Positions 40,662 through 50,700 of a stretch of 64,000 nt of DNA are shown here, one piece after another (the stretch's first letter is position 1; each line of letters starts with the position of its first letter). The DNA is taken from positions 1-64,000 of the forward strand of contig JANQQF010000047.1 of the NCBI GenBank assembly GCA_028285035.1, written 5' to 3'. Source of the stretch: Phycisphaerae bacterium. GTDB lineage: Bacteria; Chloroflexota; Anaerolineae; 4572-78; J111. Position numbers and translations under genes: made by a program. The notes under the pieces are model-generated. The model was not told the DNA's origin, ran no database searches, and saw only the letters and a program-made list of their open reading frames with translations.

Positions 40662-41842
40662 GGTTTACAAGCATCAAGCGGCTGCTAGGAGGATTACCAA
40701 CCCATGTCACTCTGATCGGTTTCTGTCTTATTTGGCTTATCCCGGTTGTAGGTTTGTTGATTACCTCGATACGGCCGGTGCAGGATATCAACCAAACGGG
40801 TTGGTGGACGACCTTTTCTGAATTTAGAGGTACCAGCGACTATGTTCAATCTTGTGCTGCCTGTCATGGTTCAGATGGCCGAGCCATTGCCGCCGCTGAT
40901 CTGACCGATCCAGAGTTGGTTGATCAATACTCGCGCTCGATTAAACTCCTGGCGATGCTAAAACTGGAGATTGATGGAGAGCCACACCTTAAAGATGCTC
41001 CAATTCCAGAGACACAACAATTGGCCGACATTGCCAATTACCTGAAACGTATTTCAGGGATTGAGGCTCGCCCTCGTTTTACGGTCAATAACTATGTCGA
41101 TGCTTTGGTAGGCTATCGAGGGACCACGAATTATGTAGCCGATTGCAGTGCGGGCACGCAGTCAGTCAGTCTGAATTGTGATGCCAGCGACTTGGTTAAT
41201 CCCCGAGGGATGGGGCGGGCTTTTTTGAACAGCCTAATCATTGCCATCCCCAGTACAATTTTGCCCATTCTATGTTCGGTCCTTGCGGCCTATGCCTTTT
41301 CCTGGCTTCATTTTCCGGGTCGGATGTGGTTATTTGTGCTGTTGGTGGCCTTACAAATTGTGCCGCTTCAGATGACATTGATTCCGATTTCTCGCTTATA
41401 TGCTCAATTGGGATTAAATGGTACATTTTTAGGGGTGTGGTTATTTCATACTGGCTTCGGCCTCCCCTACTCAATTTTTCTCTTACGCAATTTTCTGTCA
41501 CGACTCCCTAGAGAACTGTTTGAGTCCGCTTACTTAGATGGGGCTTCCCATTGGACCGCCTTTTATAAGCTGGCCCTGCCCTTGACCCTGCCCGCGATTG
41601 CCTCATTCGCCATCTTTCAATTTTTGTGGATTTGGAATGATTTGCTGGTCGCACTAGTCTTTTTGGGTGGACGAAATCCAGTGCTGACCTACCAAATTAC
41701 CAATATGGTTAGCTCATTAGGAGCAGGCTGGCACTTGCTGACGGCAGCCGCCTTCATCTCAATGATTTTGCCGATGATTGTCTTTTTTAGTATGCAGCGT
41801 TTCTTTGTGCGAGGATTGTTGGCTGGTTCGGTGAAAGGTTAG
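40658..41842 (+). CDS. Sugar ABC transporter permease (MalG-like) with inserted c-type heme motif
   Basis: 394 residues, about 100 more than typical. Helix 1 is HVTLIGFCLIWLIPVVGLL (16-34). Between helices 1 and 2 is an extracytoplasmic insert (about 50-185) with CAACHG (Cys66, Cys69, His70), DLTDPELVDQYSRSI, and a C-terminal helix QLADIANYLKRI like that of cytochrome c; Met100 or His110 could be the second ligand. Residues 154-182 repeat 57-85 without gaps (RGTTNYVADC vs RGTSDYVQSC; SDLVNP vs ADLTDP) but have lost the CxxCH. The rest is a normal permease: GRAFLNSLIIAIPST, ESAYLDGASHWTAFYKLALP (EAA loop). Cytochrome maturation would be needed to attach heme. Confidence 0.85.
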   Translation: MRFTSIKRLLGGLPTHVTLIGFCLIWLIPVVGLLITSIRPVQDINQTGWWTTFSEFRGTSDYVQSCAACHGSDGRAIAAADLTDPELVDQYSRSIKLLAMLKLEIDGEPHLKDAPIPETQQLADIANYLKRISGIEARPRFTVNNYVDALVGYRGTTNYVADCSAGTQSVSLNCDASDLVNPRGMGRAFLNSLIIAIPSTILPILCSVLAAYAFSWLHFPGRMWLFVLLVALQIVPLQMTLIPISRLYAQLGLNGTFLGVWLFHTGFGLPYSIFLLRNFLSRLPRELFESAYLDGASHWTAFYKLALPLTLPAIASFAIFQFLWIWNDLLVALVFLGGRNPVLTYQITNMVSSLGAGWHLLTAAAFISMILPMIVFFSMQRFFVRGLLAGSVKG

Positions 41843-41939
41843 ATTTAAGAGAATTTCTGAAGGCTGCTTAAGAATATTTACACAAATTATTTTCTACGCT
41901 AATCCACAACCTACACCACTAAATTCTTTCGGGAAGTGA

Positions 41940-43748
41940 ATGAATTTTATGATAAAACAGTATACTCACCAGACCGCTGTAGCTGGTATTGACTTTACAT
42001 TTACCATTGAACTGGCCAAAGATATACCTCTTGAAATTAACACAAGTGTGGAGTCGATTGAAGGTGATCAGGACACTGTTTTGTTACATCTTGTAATTAA
42101 ACAACCTCATCATATAGTATTTACTTTACGCAGTCTTTCTATTCGTTGGCAAGTGCCCGTGGTGGATATGCACGGCTTTTATGCTGGGCCCCCATCCCCA
42201 GAGGAGTTGGCCTCAGTGCCTTACTGGCGTGTACATAAACAAGTCAGTGCTAATATGGGGGTACCGTTTGTTTCTCTATTTCACCGCAATAGCGAAAATC
42301 GAGCCGCTTTTGGCCTACTTGATCAACTGACAGAAACAACCTTAGACGGTGAACTGTCCGAAATTTCACGATGCTACCACTTTCACTGGCGCAAATCTAT
42401 TTCCAAAGAAATATTATCAATCAAAGGGTCTTGGACAGAAACACTCTTTATCTCCGTTGCTCACCGCCCTTGGCCAGAGATTGTAAGCCTATACCGCCAA
42501 ACGATTGATCAAACATGGGCACAGCCCAAAATGCCAGTTCCAGCTCACGCCTATGACCCTGTTTTTAGCACGTGGACGGCCATTCATCACCATGTTGATC
42601 AAGAATGGATCTTACGCCACGCTCGTCTTGCTGCCGACCTGGGCTTTGGTATTTGGATTACGGATGACGGCTGGTTTAGTGAGAAATCAGTGTTTGCTGA
42701 CTATCGCTATACTGGTGACTGGCAGCCTTGCCAAACTAAATTTCCTGACTTTCTCGAACATGTTCAAGCCGTACAGGAATTAGGGTTACGTTACTTGCTT
42801 TGGGTGGCACCATTTATGCTTGGCCATAACAGTCAGGCCATGACTCGCTACGCTCATCTTATTTCCCATGAACTTGATAATCTAAATGCTAGCAATCTTT
42901 CCCCCCAACAATCCGAGACAGGTGAAATTATCTTAGACCTTCTGATACGACTGGTCAATGACTATCATCTTGATGGTCTAAAACTTGATTTTCTCGATGC
43001 CATCAAGCCTGATGGAGAAAGTTCAGTTGATACAATTGGTCATCGTCAGGGGGAAAACATCTATCACATCTTGAGTCAGGTCGTTGATCGTCTGACGGCG
43101 CTCAGGCCTGACTTGCTTATCGAATTTCGTAACACCTATGCCAATTTGGCTTCACGTCGTTATAGCAACCTGTATCGTGCTTCTGATGTGCCCCTCAATT
43201 TTGCTATGAATCGCTGGCAGGTTGTGACTCTTCGTCTATTAGCCCCAGATCGGGCTGTTCATTTTGATCCTGCCTTGTGGCACCCTGATGATACAGCTGA
43301 AAATGTTGCTGTCCATCTCATAAATGCTATTATTAGTGTGCCAGTTGTCTCGATAGAGTTAGACCGCTATCCGGCCAGTCATCTAGCCCTGATTCGTTAC
43401 TGGATTGGCTTTTATAAAGAACACCGCGACACAATTATCCATGGTGAAATTATCCCCAATTTTCATCTAGGTCGAATACCTCTGATTCGTTTTGAAGGAG
43501 ATCATGAATGTATCATTGGTCTCTATGATGACGTTGCCTTTGCTTTAAGTTTAAGTCATACCTCACTCTGGATTCTAAATGCATCCAGCCGTCCCCAGGT
43601 TGAACTGCTTCCTAATCACTTTAAGGGGCCACGTACAATCATTACTCGAAATAAGTTTGGTGATGTTACGAATAAAGCAATCGTCAATTTTCCAATATCA
43701 CATTTAATGGTTGAGGTTGGTGGGAGTATTGAAATTTTATCCAAATGA
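41940..43748 (+). CDS. Alpha-galactosidase-like glycoside hydrolase (GH36/clan D)
   Basis: 602 residues. The (beta/alpha)8 barrel is marked by WITDDGWFSEKS, GLRYLLWVAPFMLGHNSQ and DGLKLDFLDAIK with the likely nucleophile Asp350. The candidate acid/base lies in YRASDVPLNF. An N-terminal beta-sandwich (about 1-170) and a C-terminal beta domain flank the barrel, as in GH36. No signal peptide is seen, so the enzyme acts on imported sugar. It follows the permeases by 97 bp and ends 12 bp inside the convergent DUF58 gene. Confidence 0.82.
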   Translation: MNFMIKQYTHQTAVAGIDFTFTIELAKDIPLEINTSVESIEGDQDTVLLHLVIKQPHHIVFTLRSLSIRWQVPVVDMHGFYAGPPSPEELASVPYWRVHKQVSANMGVPFVSLFHRNSENRAAFGLLDQLTETTLDGELSEISRCYHFHWRKSISKEILSIKGSWTETLFISVAHRPWPEIVSLYRQTIDQTWAQPKMPVPAHAYDPVFSTWTAIHHHVDQEWILRHARLAADLGFGIWITDDGWFSEKSVFADYRYTGDWQPCQTKFPDFLEHVQAVQELGLRYLLWVAPFMLGHNSQAMTRYAHLISHELDNLNASNLSPQQSETGEIILDLLIRLVNDYHLDGLKLDFLDAIKPDGESSVDTIGHRQGENIYHILSQVVDRLTALRPDLLIEFRNTYANLASRRYSNLYRASDVPLNFAMNRWQVVTLRLLAPDRAVHFDPALWHPDDTAENVAVHLINAIISVPVVSIELDRYPASHLALIRYWIGFYKEHRDTIIHGEIIPNFHLGRIPLIRFEGDHECIIGLYDDVAFALSLSHTSLWILNASSRPQVELLPNHFKGPRTIITRNKFGDVTNKAIVNFPISHLMVEVGGSIEILSK

Positions 43749-44984
43749 TTGGTTAATTGCCTGTTGAAATGGAATATTAACAGACCAATCCATCACCTGA
43801 ATATGACTTTGTTGCAACTGTTTTAGTAGCAGATTTCTTTCAAGCTGGGCCACGCGGGTGGCTAGTCGGATTTCCTCAGAGTCATCCAGCGACTGCTTTT
43901 CAAAGTCAACTGGATTTGGGCTGATAACTAGCAGTTGATATTCTCGAGCCCGGAGGTGGGTTAAATGCTCTGTATCCTCATAAAGTAGGGGGCTGATAAA
44001 AATTAGTTGTGAGCGTGGTGGAAAGAGACGGCTTGGTAAATGATCCAAGGTAGCAAAAACCTCATTTCGACTGGGCTGGGCTTTGGCTAATGCTTCCAAG
44101 ATACGTTGCCGTTGAATTTTGCCGTAACCAGGATAGGTCCAATCAAGTGAGTTCCCATAAATTAGGAGGCCAACTCGATTGTTCGTGTTTAAGAATGTGG
44201 CTGCCAAGGCAGCGGTGGCTCGTATCCCATATTCAAATAGCGAGCCTTCAGATGTGATAACATTCCCCTGTTGACGTGCATCCAAAATCAAGCCAATGTC
44301 CGCCATTCGTTCTTGTTGAAACTCGTTGACAAAGACCCGCTGATCATATCGGGCTGTCGCTCTGCTGTTGATCCAGCGCAGAGGATCTCCAGGCTGATAT
44401 TCACGAAGACCAAAAAATTCTACCCCAGCTCCACCCTGCCGAGTTGGAATCAACCCTGAATAGACCCGCGTTTGACGCGGTCGCAGATCGACCTTCGGTA
44501 ATTTGATAACATCCGGTGTGACCAAGACTTGTCCAGGCGCAGGGATAATTTCCTCCTGTCGAAAAAGGCCGAAATAATCTTGAGTGACCACCCGAACGCC
44601 AGGAAAATAATATGTCCCACGTTCACCACTAAAGGTGTATTGAAGTGTTGTCTGCTTGCCTTGAGGTAACCGAGTGAGCAGGTTTGATTGGCCATCGATA
44701 AGGGTAACCTTGTCCGAAAGCTGATCACTTAAGCCGACCAACTCAAGTGTGCGTCCTTGATTGGTAATATGTAAAGTGACCTCAATGGGATCGCCGGGGA
44801 AAACTTGGTGGTTGCTTAATTCTCGAACAAGATGTAGGTGAGGTTTTTGTGGTTTACGAACTAAGCCAAAGGCCCAGTACAAAATAAGAGGGAGGGCCAA
44901 TACTAAAATCTGGCCTTTGCGTGTAGCCAAACCAGCGAAAATCAATAAATAAATCAGAAAAATAAGGAGTGTGTCTCGTCTCAC
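43737..44984 (-). CDS. DUF58 family protein
   Basis: 415 residues from a GTG, two bases after the MoxR gene stop. Two N-terminal membrane helices (LLIFLIYLLIFAGLA, ILVLALPLILYWAFG) are followed by a beta-rich segment and the DUF58 block EYQPGDPLRWINSRATARYD with a vWA-like region (DIGLILDARQQGNV). DUF58 proteins occur with MoxR ATPases in chaperone-like or metal-insertion systems whose targets are mostly unknown. The operon here is DUF4129, membrane protein, MoxR, DUF58. Confidence 0.85.
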   Translation of the reverse strand: MRRDTLLIFLIYLLIFAGLATRKGQILVLALPLILYWAFGLVRKPQKPHLHLVRELSNHQVFPGDPIEVTLHITNQGRTLELVGLSDQLSDKVTLIDGQSNLLTRLPQGKQTTLQYTFSGERGTYYFPGVRVVTQDYFGLFRQEEIIPAPGQVLVTPDVIKLPKVDLRPRQTRVYSGLIPTRQGGAGVEFFGLREYQPGDPLRWINSRATARYDQRVFVNEFQQERMADIGLILDARQQGNVITSEGSLFEYGIRATAALAATFLNTNNRVGLLIYGNSLDWTYPGYGKIQRQRILEALAKAQPSRNEVFATLDHLPSRLFPPRSQLIFISPLLYEDTEHLTHLRAREYQLLVISPNPVDFEKQSLDDSEEIRLATRVAQLERNLLLKQLQQSHIQVMDWSVNIPFQQAINQSFG

Positions 44985-44986
44985 GA

Positions 44987-45949
44987 TTAACTAATAACCG
45001 GCACAGTAGTTTGATCAACAATGGTTTGGACAATCTCTTTGGCCGCGTTGCGTTTCATCCAAAGCGTTGGTTCCAAAATGAGGCGATGAATCAGGCCGGG
45101 AATAGCATAACGCTTGATGTCGTCTGGTAGAACATAATCTCGGCCGTCAAGAGCAGCCTGAGCTCTAACTAATTTGAGCAGCGCTAGAGAGCCACGAGGA
45201 CTCGCCCCAACCGCAACCCGTTTTTCCAGTCGAGTGCCAATCACCAAATCAACAATATATCGTTCAAGATCATCATCAACATGGATGGTTTCGACGACCT
45301 GCCGCATTTTCAGCAATTCCTCTACATTGGTAATTTGATTGAGTATCACATTATCGTGCTGGCGCAGTCGCCGCCGATGCAAGATTTCTTGCTCCTCGGC
45401 TGGGGTGGGATAACCAATCGACAATTTGATGAGAAAGCGGTCAAGTTGCGCTTCAGGCAGAGGAAAGGTGCCTTCGTACTCAATGGGGTTTTGGGTGGCG
45501 ATAACGATGAATGGGTCGGGCAAAGGCATTGTTTCTCCCTCTAGGGTGACCTGATACTCCTGCATCGCTTCTAAGAGGGCTGATTGGGTTTTGGGTGAGG
45601 CCCGGTTGATCTCATCAGCCAGAACAACATTGCTAAAAATGGGACCCTGCCTGAGTTCAAATTCATTTCTAGTGCGATTGTAAATATAACTTCCCGTGAT
45701 ATCGCTGGGGAGTAAATCGGGTGTGAATTGGATTCGACTAAAATTTAAGCCGAGAACCGTAGCAAAACTTTTGGCAACTAAGGTCTTGGCCAAACCAGGA
45801 TTGTCTTCCAGAAGAATGTGTCCCCCAGCCAAAATGGCTGCCATTATTTGCTCTAAAACCAGGCGTTTGCCGACAATGCTTCGTTCAATTTCGGTAATCA
45901 GTTGTTTGCCACGCTCGGCGACTTCAGCAACCGTAAATTCTTGGCTCAT
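44987..45949 (-). CDS. MoxR-family AAA+ ATPase
   Basis: 320 residues. The MoxR-type nucleotide loop EDNPGLAKTLVAK (about 48-60), Walker B VVLADEINRASPKTQ, sensor 1 FIVIATQNPIEYEGTFPLPE and the C-terminal lid VGASPRGSLALLKLVRA are all present. MoxR ATPases act as chaperones with vWA/DUF58 partners, as the next gene. The start overlaps the previous stop by four bases (ATGA). Confidence 0.93.
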   Translation of the reverse strand: MSQEFTVAEVAERGKQLITEIERSIVGKRLVLEQIMAAILAGGHILLEDNPGLAKTLVAKSFATVLGLNFSRIQFTPDLLPSDITGSYIYNRTRNEFELRQGPIFSNVVLADEINRASPKTQSALLEAMQEYQVTLEGETMPLPDPFIVIATQNPIEYEGTFPLPEAQLDRFLIKLSIGYPTPAEEQEILHRRRLRQHDNVILNQITNVEELLKMRQVVETIHVDDDLERYIVDLVIGTRLEKRVAVGASPRGSLALLKLVRAQAALDGRDYVLPDDIKRYAIPGLIHRLILEPTLWMKRNAAKEIVQTIVDQTTVPVIS

Positions 45950-46539
45950 AAATTGAATTTTTCCTCCAAAAAATCAGTAATTCGATCTGGCTTCATATCA
46001 AGCGGGGTCGGAGCTTTTTGCTGGGTGAGTCTTCCGCGTCGATTTGTCGTTTGGTTGCCAAATGAGGTTACACTCGCTTGTAAATAGGTTTGAATATCAT
46101 CCGGGAAGTCTAAAAGCGCATCGTTGCGAAATTTTCGGCGCACCTCACTCAGAGAAAGTTGCTCGTTGTGTGCAATCGCTCTAAATGTTAGCTTGCGTAA
46201 CTGTTGGGCCAATTGCCATTTGTAATAAGGCTCTCTTTCCGCCCGTTGAATCAGAGTCCGCCAACTCTCAATACGTCCGACCTGTTTTTGAGTAGGCATT
46301 GGTGGTTTTAGTGATGAACGATGTGTTGTATAGGTGTAGCGCCAGGTGATAAAGAGTGTGAGGATAATAAAGATACTCCATACAATTGTCTGTGGGATGC
46401 TGGCGTAGATAAGTTGGCTGATCCAGAACACATAAAATATGGGCAGGATGATCGCTTCGGTGATAAAGTCTTCTGTGACAAAGGCGATGATGCCGGCGAT
46501 AACCAAAATCGCAATAAATGAAAGCCATTGGCGATTCAT
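45946..46539 (-). CDS. Membrane protein of the MoxR operon
   Basis: 197 residues from the ATG at 46539 (AGGTG upstream); a longer reading to 46620 would overlap the previous gene. Two membrane helices (LSFIAILVIAGIIAFVTEDF and a second near TIVWSIFIILTLFITW) are followed by a basic cytoplasmic helical part with RKLTFRAIAHNEQLSLSE and a C-terminus of RRGRLTQQKAPTPLD. It takes the place that small hypothetical membrane proteins hold in DUF4129/MoxR/DUF58 operons. Confidence 0.75.
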   Translation of the reverse strand: MNRQWLSFIAILVIAGIIAFVTEDFITEAIILPIFYVFWISQLIYASIPQTIVWSIFIILTLFITWRYTYTTHRSSLKPPMPTQKQVGRIESWRTLIQRAEREPYYKWQLAQQLRKLTFRAIAHNEQLSLSEVRRKFRNDALLDFPDDIQTYLQASVTSFGNQTTNRRGRLTQQKAPTPLDMKPDRITDFLEEKFNL

Positions 46540-46552
46540 AAAGCACCTACAC

Positions 46553-47497
46553 TCATGAGATACCCTCATTGATGAGGCCCTCATTTTCTGAGACATTTCC
46601 ATAGGATCGTACGATAGCACTTAAACAGGAAATTGCTTCATTTTCCTCAACATCACTTGGTGTTGAATTTCCGTAACGAACCTTTTCAAAAAGACGAGTC
46701 AGGTGATGAATATGCTGATCGGCAAAACCAAGCTTCACCAAATGTTGCTCAAAATCGCGGGGAGTCATCCCTTGTTCACGTTGAACGCCCCGATCTTCCT
46801 GAAGAATACGGGTCATTGCTTGGTAGCAGCCCAAAACACTGTTCTTGAAATCCCCCCCTTGATGCAGCTGCTTGAGGGTAAGTTGTGCTTCTTGGGCCAG
46901 CAGAGTGAGTGGGGTGTCGGCCTCTCGTGGCGGGATAAAATGCCGTTGTTGCCAAAAATATCGAGCCAGAATCAGCGCCCCCAACAGCAGACCAAAAGTT
47001 ATGATGAAAAGTAACCACTGGGGTGGCTCTGTGATAAATTGGGGGGGAGGGGGCAGAGTATCTAACGGGGATCCGTCCTCCTCAAGCTCTCCTGAAAGTG
47101 CCTCGCCAAAGAGATCGCGACCAAATTCGAATTCTCGAACATAACCTAGCATCAGATGTAGGACAAGGAGAATAATGAAATAGGTGATGATTCGACTTAA
47201 CATTCTTTTGCGGGCTTTTGGTCTGAGAATGAAGGTGATAATCCATAGAGCAATGACTACAATTACAGCGAACATTACAAATAAGCCCACCGTTTCTATA
47301 AGTGAGCTGGCGGCTTGTCTTGAAGAAAGGCCGGTTGTCGACTCTGGTCGATTGGTATTAAAAAATATTTCGTAGGGGAAGGGGGCGCCAGATTCGAGCT
47401 GTAACTGTGACAAACTCAAGGTTAATAGGATAAGGGCGACCAGAGCAATCCCTAATGGAAGAAATATGTTTAGCTTGTTATCCTTGAGAAAAATCAT
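46553..47497 (-). CDS. DUF4129 membrane protein
   Basis: 314 residues from the ATG at 47497 (an upstream TTG would add four residues). Membrane helices lie near the N-terminus (IFLPLGIALVALILLTLSL), in the middle (VGLFVMFAVIVVIALWIITF, IITYFIILLVLHLMLGY) and at WLLFIITFGLLLGALILARY. The C-terminal DUF4129 domain has SVLGCYQAMTRILQEDRG and RDFEQHLVKLGF, which resembles a transglutaminase-associated module. First gene of the four-gene operon, 14 bp before the next start. Confidence 0.82.
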   Translation of the reverse strand: MIFLKDNKLNIFLPLGIALVALILLTLSLSQLQLESGAPFPYEIFFNTNRPESTTGLSSRQAASSLIETVGLFVMFAVIVVIALWIITFILRPKARKRMLSRIITYFIILLVLHLMLGYVREFEFGRDLFGEALSGELEEDGSPLDTLPPPPQFITEPPQWLLFIITFGLLLGALILARYFWQQRHFIPPREADTPLTLLAQEAQLTLKQLHQGGDFKNSVLGCYQAMTRILQEDRGVQREQGMTPRDFEQHLVKLGFADQHIHHLTRLFEKVRYGNSTPSDVEENEAISCLSAIVRSYGNVSENEGLINEGIS

Positions 47498-47711
47498 AAT
47501 CCAATCCAAATCTGTGACTTACATCCTGAGATTATACTCTGATTTGTTTCATAAAAAAATGGCATACACTCAACGCCGGAAATAAGTAGATTCAGCCTTA
47601 ATCTTGAAAACATACTTGCCTGTTGTATCACTGATTTTATGGTAGAATTGAATTAAGTTTGTTTTGATCCACGAATTAGTTAAGTTACTCAATTCTAAAG
47701 AAGTAGATCCA

Positions 47712-50700
47712 ATGAGCTCATCTAAAAGATTATCAGGAACGGCCCTGCTTGAACATTTATTAACCATTAGTCAACGCCTGACCGAAATGCGTGATTTGAC
47801 CGAACTCTTGAGGTATGCCATAGATGAGGTTTTACAAATGGTTGTGGCAGAACGTGGGTATATCGTGTTGGTCAGTGAGACGGGTGCACTTGATTTTCGG
47901 GTTCAACGTAAAGCTGGAGGAAGTGAGCTGACCACTAAAACTGACCCAATTAGCCGTTCCATTCTTGATCAGGTGATCCAAACTAGCCAATCATTAATTG
48001 TGACTGATGCTATGACCGACCCTCGCTTTGCTTCTGCCGACAGCGTGATAACGATGCAACTTCGCTCTATTATGTGTGTGCCTCTCATTACCCAAAACCG
48101 AACAATTGGCGCAATTTATGTTGAAAACCACACTGGAGCCGGCCGTTTTTCAGCTAAAGATTTAACCTCGCTAGAGTTTTTTAGTAATCAAACGGCTGGG
48201 CTTATTGAAAATGCCAATTTATATAACAATTTAGAGCAGCTTGTTGAGGAACGAACTCAGGAATTGATCTCAGCCCAACGAGAAACAGAGACTTTATACC
48301 AAATTACTCAAACCTTGGCTGAACTAAATAATCAACGTGAGATGGCTGAAGCTGTTCTCCCTCAATATTTGGGGTATCTTAATTTTAAGCAGGGGGGGGT
48401 GGTCATTTTTGATGAAGCCCTAGAAAAAGGCACCCTGATTGCCATTATGCGAAATGGTAACATTGTGGAATCTGGCTTGGAAATGTTAGTTGTGGATAAC
48501 CCAGCTTGGGGCAGAATGATAAAAACAAAAGCCCCCGTCATCATTGCAGATACATTGACTGACCCGATATTGGAACCACTTCGAGAGCTTGTCTATGAAT
48601 TAGGCCAAAAATCGATGTTGTTGGTGCCTATTATTGTTAATCATAAGTTATTAGGGGCGTTAGGGGCTGACGCAATTAAAGATATCTATGAGTTTACCGA
48701 GCAGGAGATTAATTTGATGCAAAATGTCGCTGATAGATTAGGAATTGCCTTTGAAAATCAGCGTCTATTTGAGCAGACCCAACAAACAATATACCAGGTT
48801 GAAGAACAATCCAAACGGCTGAATCTTCTGAATCAATTAGCGATTCGACTAGGGCAAGCTAATGATGAACAGCGGGCATCTCGGATTATTGCCAGATATA
48901 TCCCAGATATTTTTCAGTGTGATCGCACAAGTTTAGCCCTGTATCAGGAAAGTGATCATCAGGCAGAGATTATTGTGTTGGAAGGAATAACTGGCCGTAT
49001 CCATACTGATACTCATATATCTCTAACCGAGACAGGTATCGGGTATGTATTCAATACTCGAGAAATTTTGCGAGTGCCTGATATGCGTAACAGTCGCTTC
49101 ACCGATTTTGAGGCTCTGACAAAAGCTGGCTTACTATCTTGTATGATTGCTCCGTTGTGGGGCGCCCAAGGTAAAGTTTTTGGTAGTCTTAATGTGACTA
49201 GTAAACGAGTAAACAGTTATACCCTTGAGCACGAACAATTGATGATTCAAATTGCGGCTCTATTTGCGGCCTCTTTGGAAAATCGTAGTTTGGTTGATCA
49301 ATTACAACTGGGATTAGCAGAAACTGAAAGATTGTATAGCGCCAGTCGTCGTCTTAATGTGGCCACGAGCCTTCAGGAGATATTACAAACAATTAGCCTC
49401 ATTGTTGATGAAACGAATCGAGCCCATGCTGCGCTATGTACATTTGATTTAGATGAACAAGGCCGGCCTGAGTGGGCTGAACTGATCGCGATTTCTACCC
49501 AACCTAAAAAACCATTTGATGCGCGGTTTTATCTCCCTGACTTTTCGGCAACCAATTTATGGATCCAAGATAGTGATGCTCCTATTTTTGTCTCTGATTT
49601 TGCTTCAGATGAACGGGTAGACGCCCATTCAATGAAATTTTTTGCGAGTATCAAGACACAAGCACTTTTAGTTTTACCATTGAAGGCGAATAAAGAATGG
49701 GTTGGTGTTATCTACATTACTTGGACAGCCCCACGAGAATTTTCAGCGGAGGATGTACGTTTTATAAAAACACTGATGCCACAAGTGGGGGTCCTTGTCA
49801 GTAATCAATTGCTCTATCACGTTGCTCAACAAAATGAGGAGGAGTTGCGACTAGTTTTTGATTACGCCCCGAATGCTATCGTTTTGTTTAATATTGAGAC
49901 AAAACGATTTGAATATGGAAACGCGAATGCTAGGTCACTGTTTGGTGTAAAACAAGAAAGTTTTTTAAATGTCAGCCCACTACAGGTTAGCCCTCAATTC
50001 CAACCAAATGGGCAACCATCATTTGAGGGGTTTGAGCAAATGATTCAAGCTGCGTTACGAAATGACTCATCTCAATTTGAATGGACTTACCGTAATATAG
50101 ATACAGATGAAGCAATCCCTTGTGAGATACATTGGATAACCCTGCCTGGGGAACGTAGTCATTTGGTTCGAGGAAATATTTCAGATTTGCGAGAGCGAAA
50201 AGAAACGCAAGCTAAATTAGTGAGCTTATTGCAAGAAAATGAACGTCAGGCCGTCCGATTGACGATATTGAATGATTTGATGATAGGGCTGAGTCAAGTA
50301 AAAACGGCTAGGGCTGCCTTTAAGTTAGTGGCCAATAAAACAAAGCAGATTATTGGGACAGAGCGGGTGAGCGTTGCGTTGCTTAATGATCAAGGCAGGT
50401 TGGAACTGTTTGCCCTTGATGGGGTTGAAGGGGCAATGTCATTAGGCATCTCTTTTGCCACAACAGATCATATAATGCTGGGTGCTGTATTAGATAGAAA
50501 TGAGCCTATCCTTGTTCGTGATACAAGTCAGAGTGACTGGATAGATGTTCAAGAACTGTATAAGATGGGACTGCAAGCAACACTTGATGTGCCGCTTGTT
50601 TCATCTGGACAAGTCATTGGTACGCTGAATACAGCAACGAGTAATGCGGATATTTATACTGAGAACTCAACCCAACTACTGCTACAAATTGCCTCGTTAC

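Noticed and set aside
41272..41511. Plus-strand ORF inside the second permease
   Set aside because: It lies in another frame of a gene with clear membrane helices and EAA loop.
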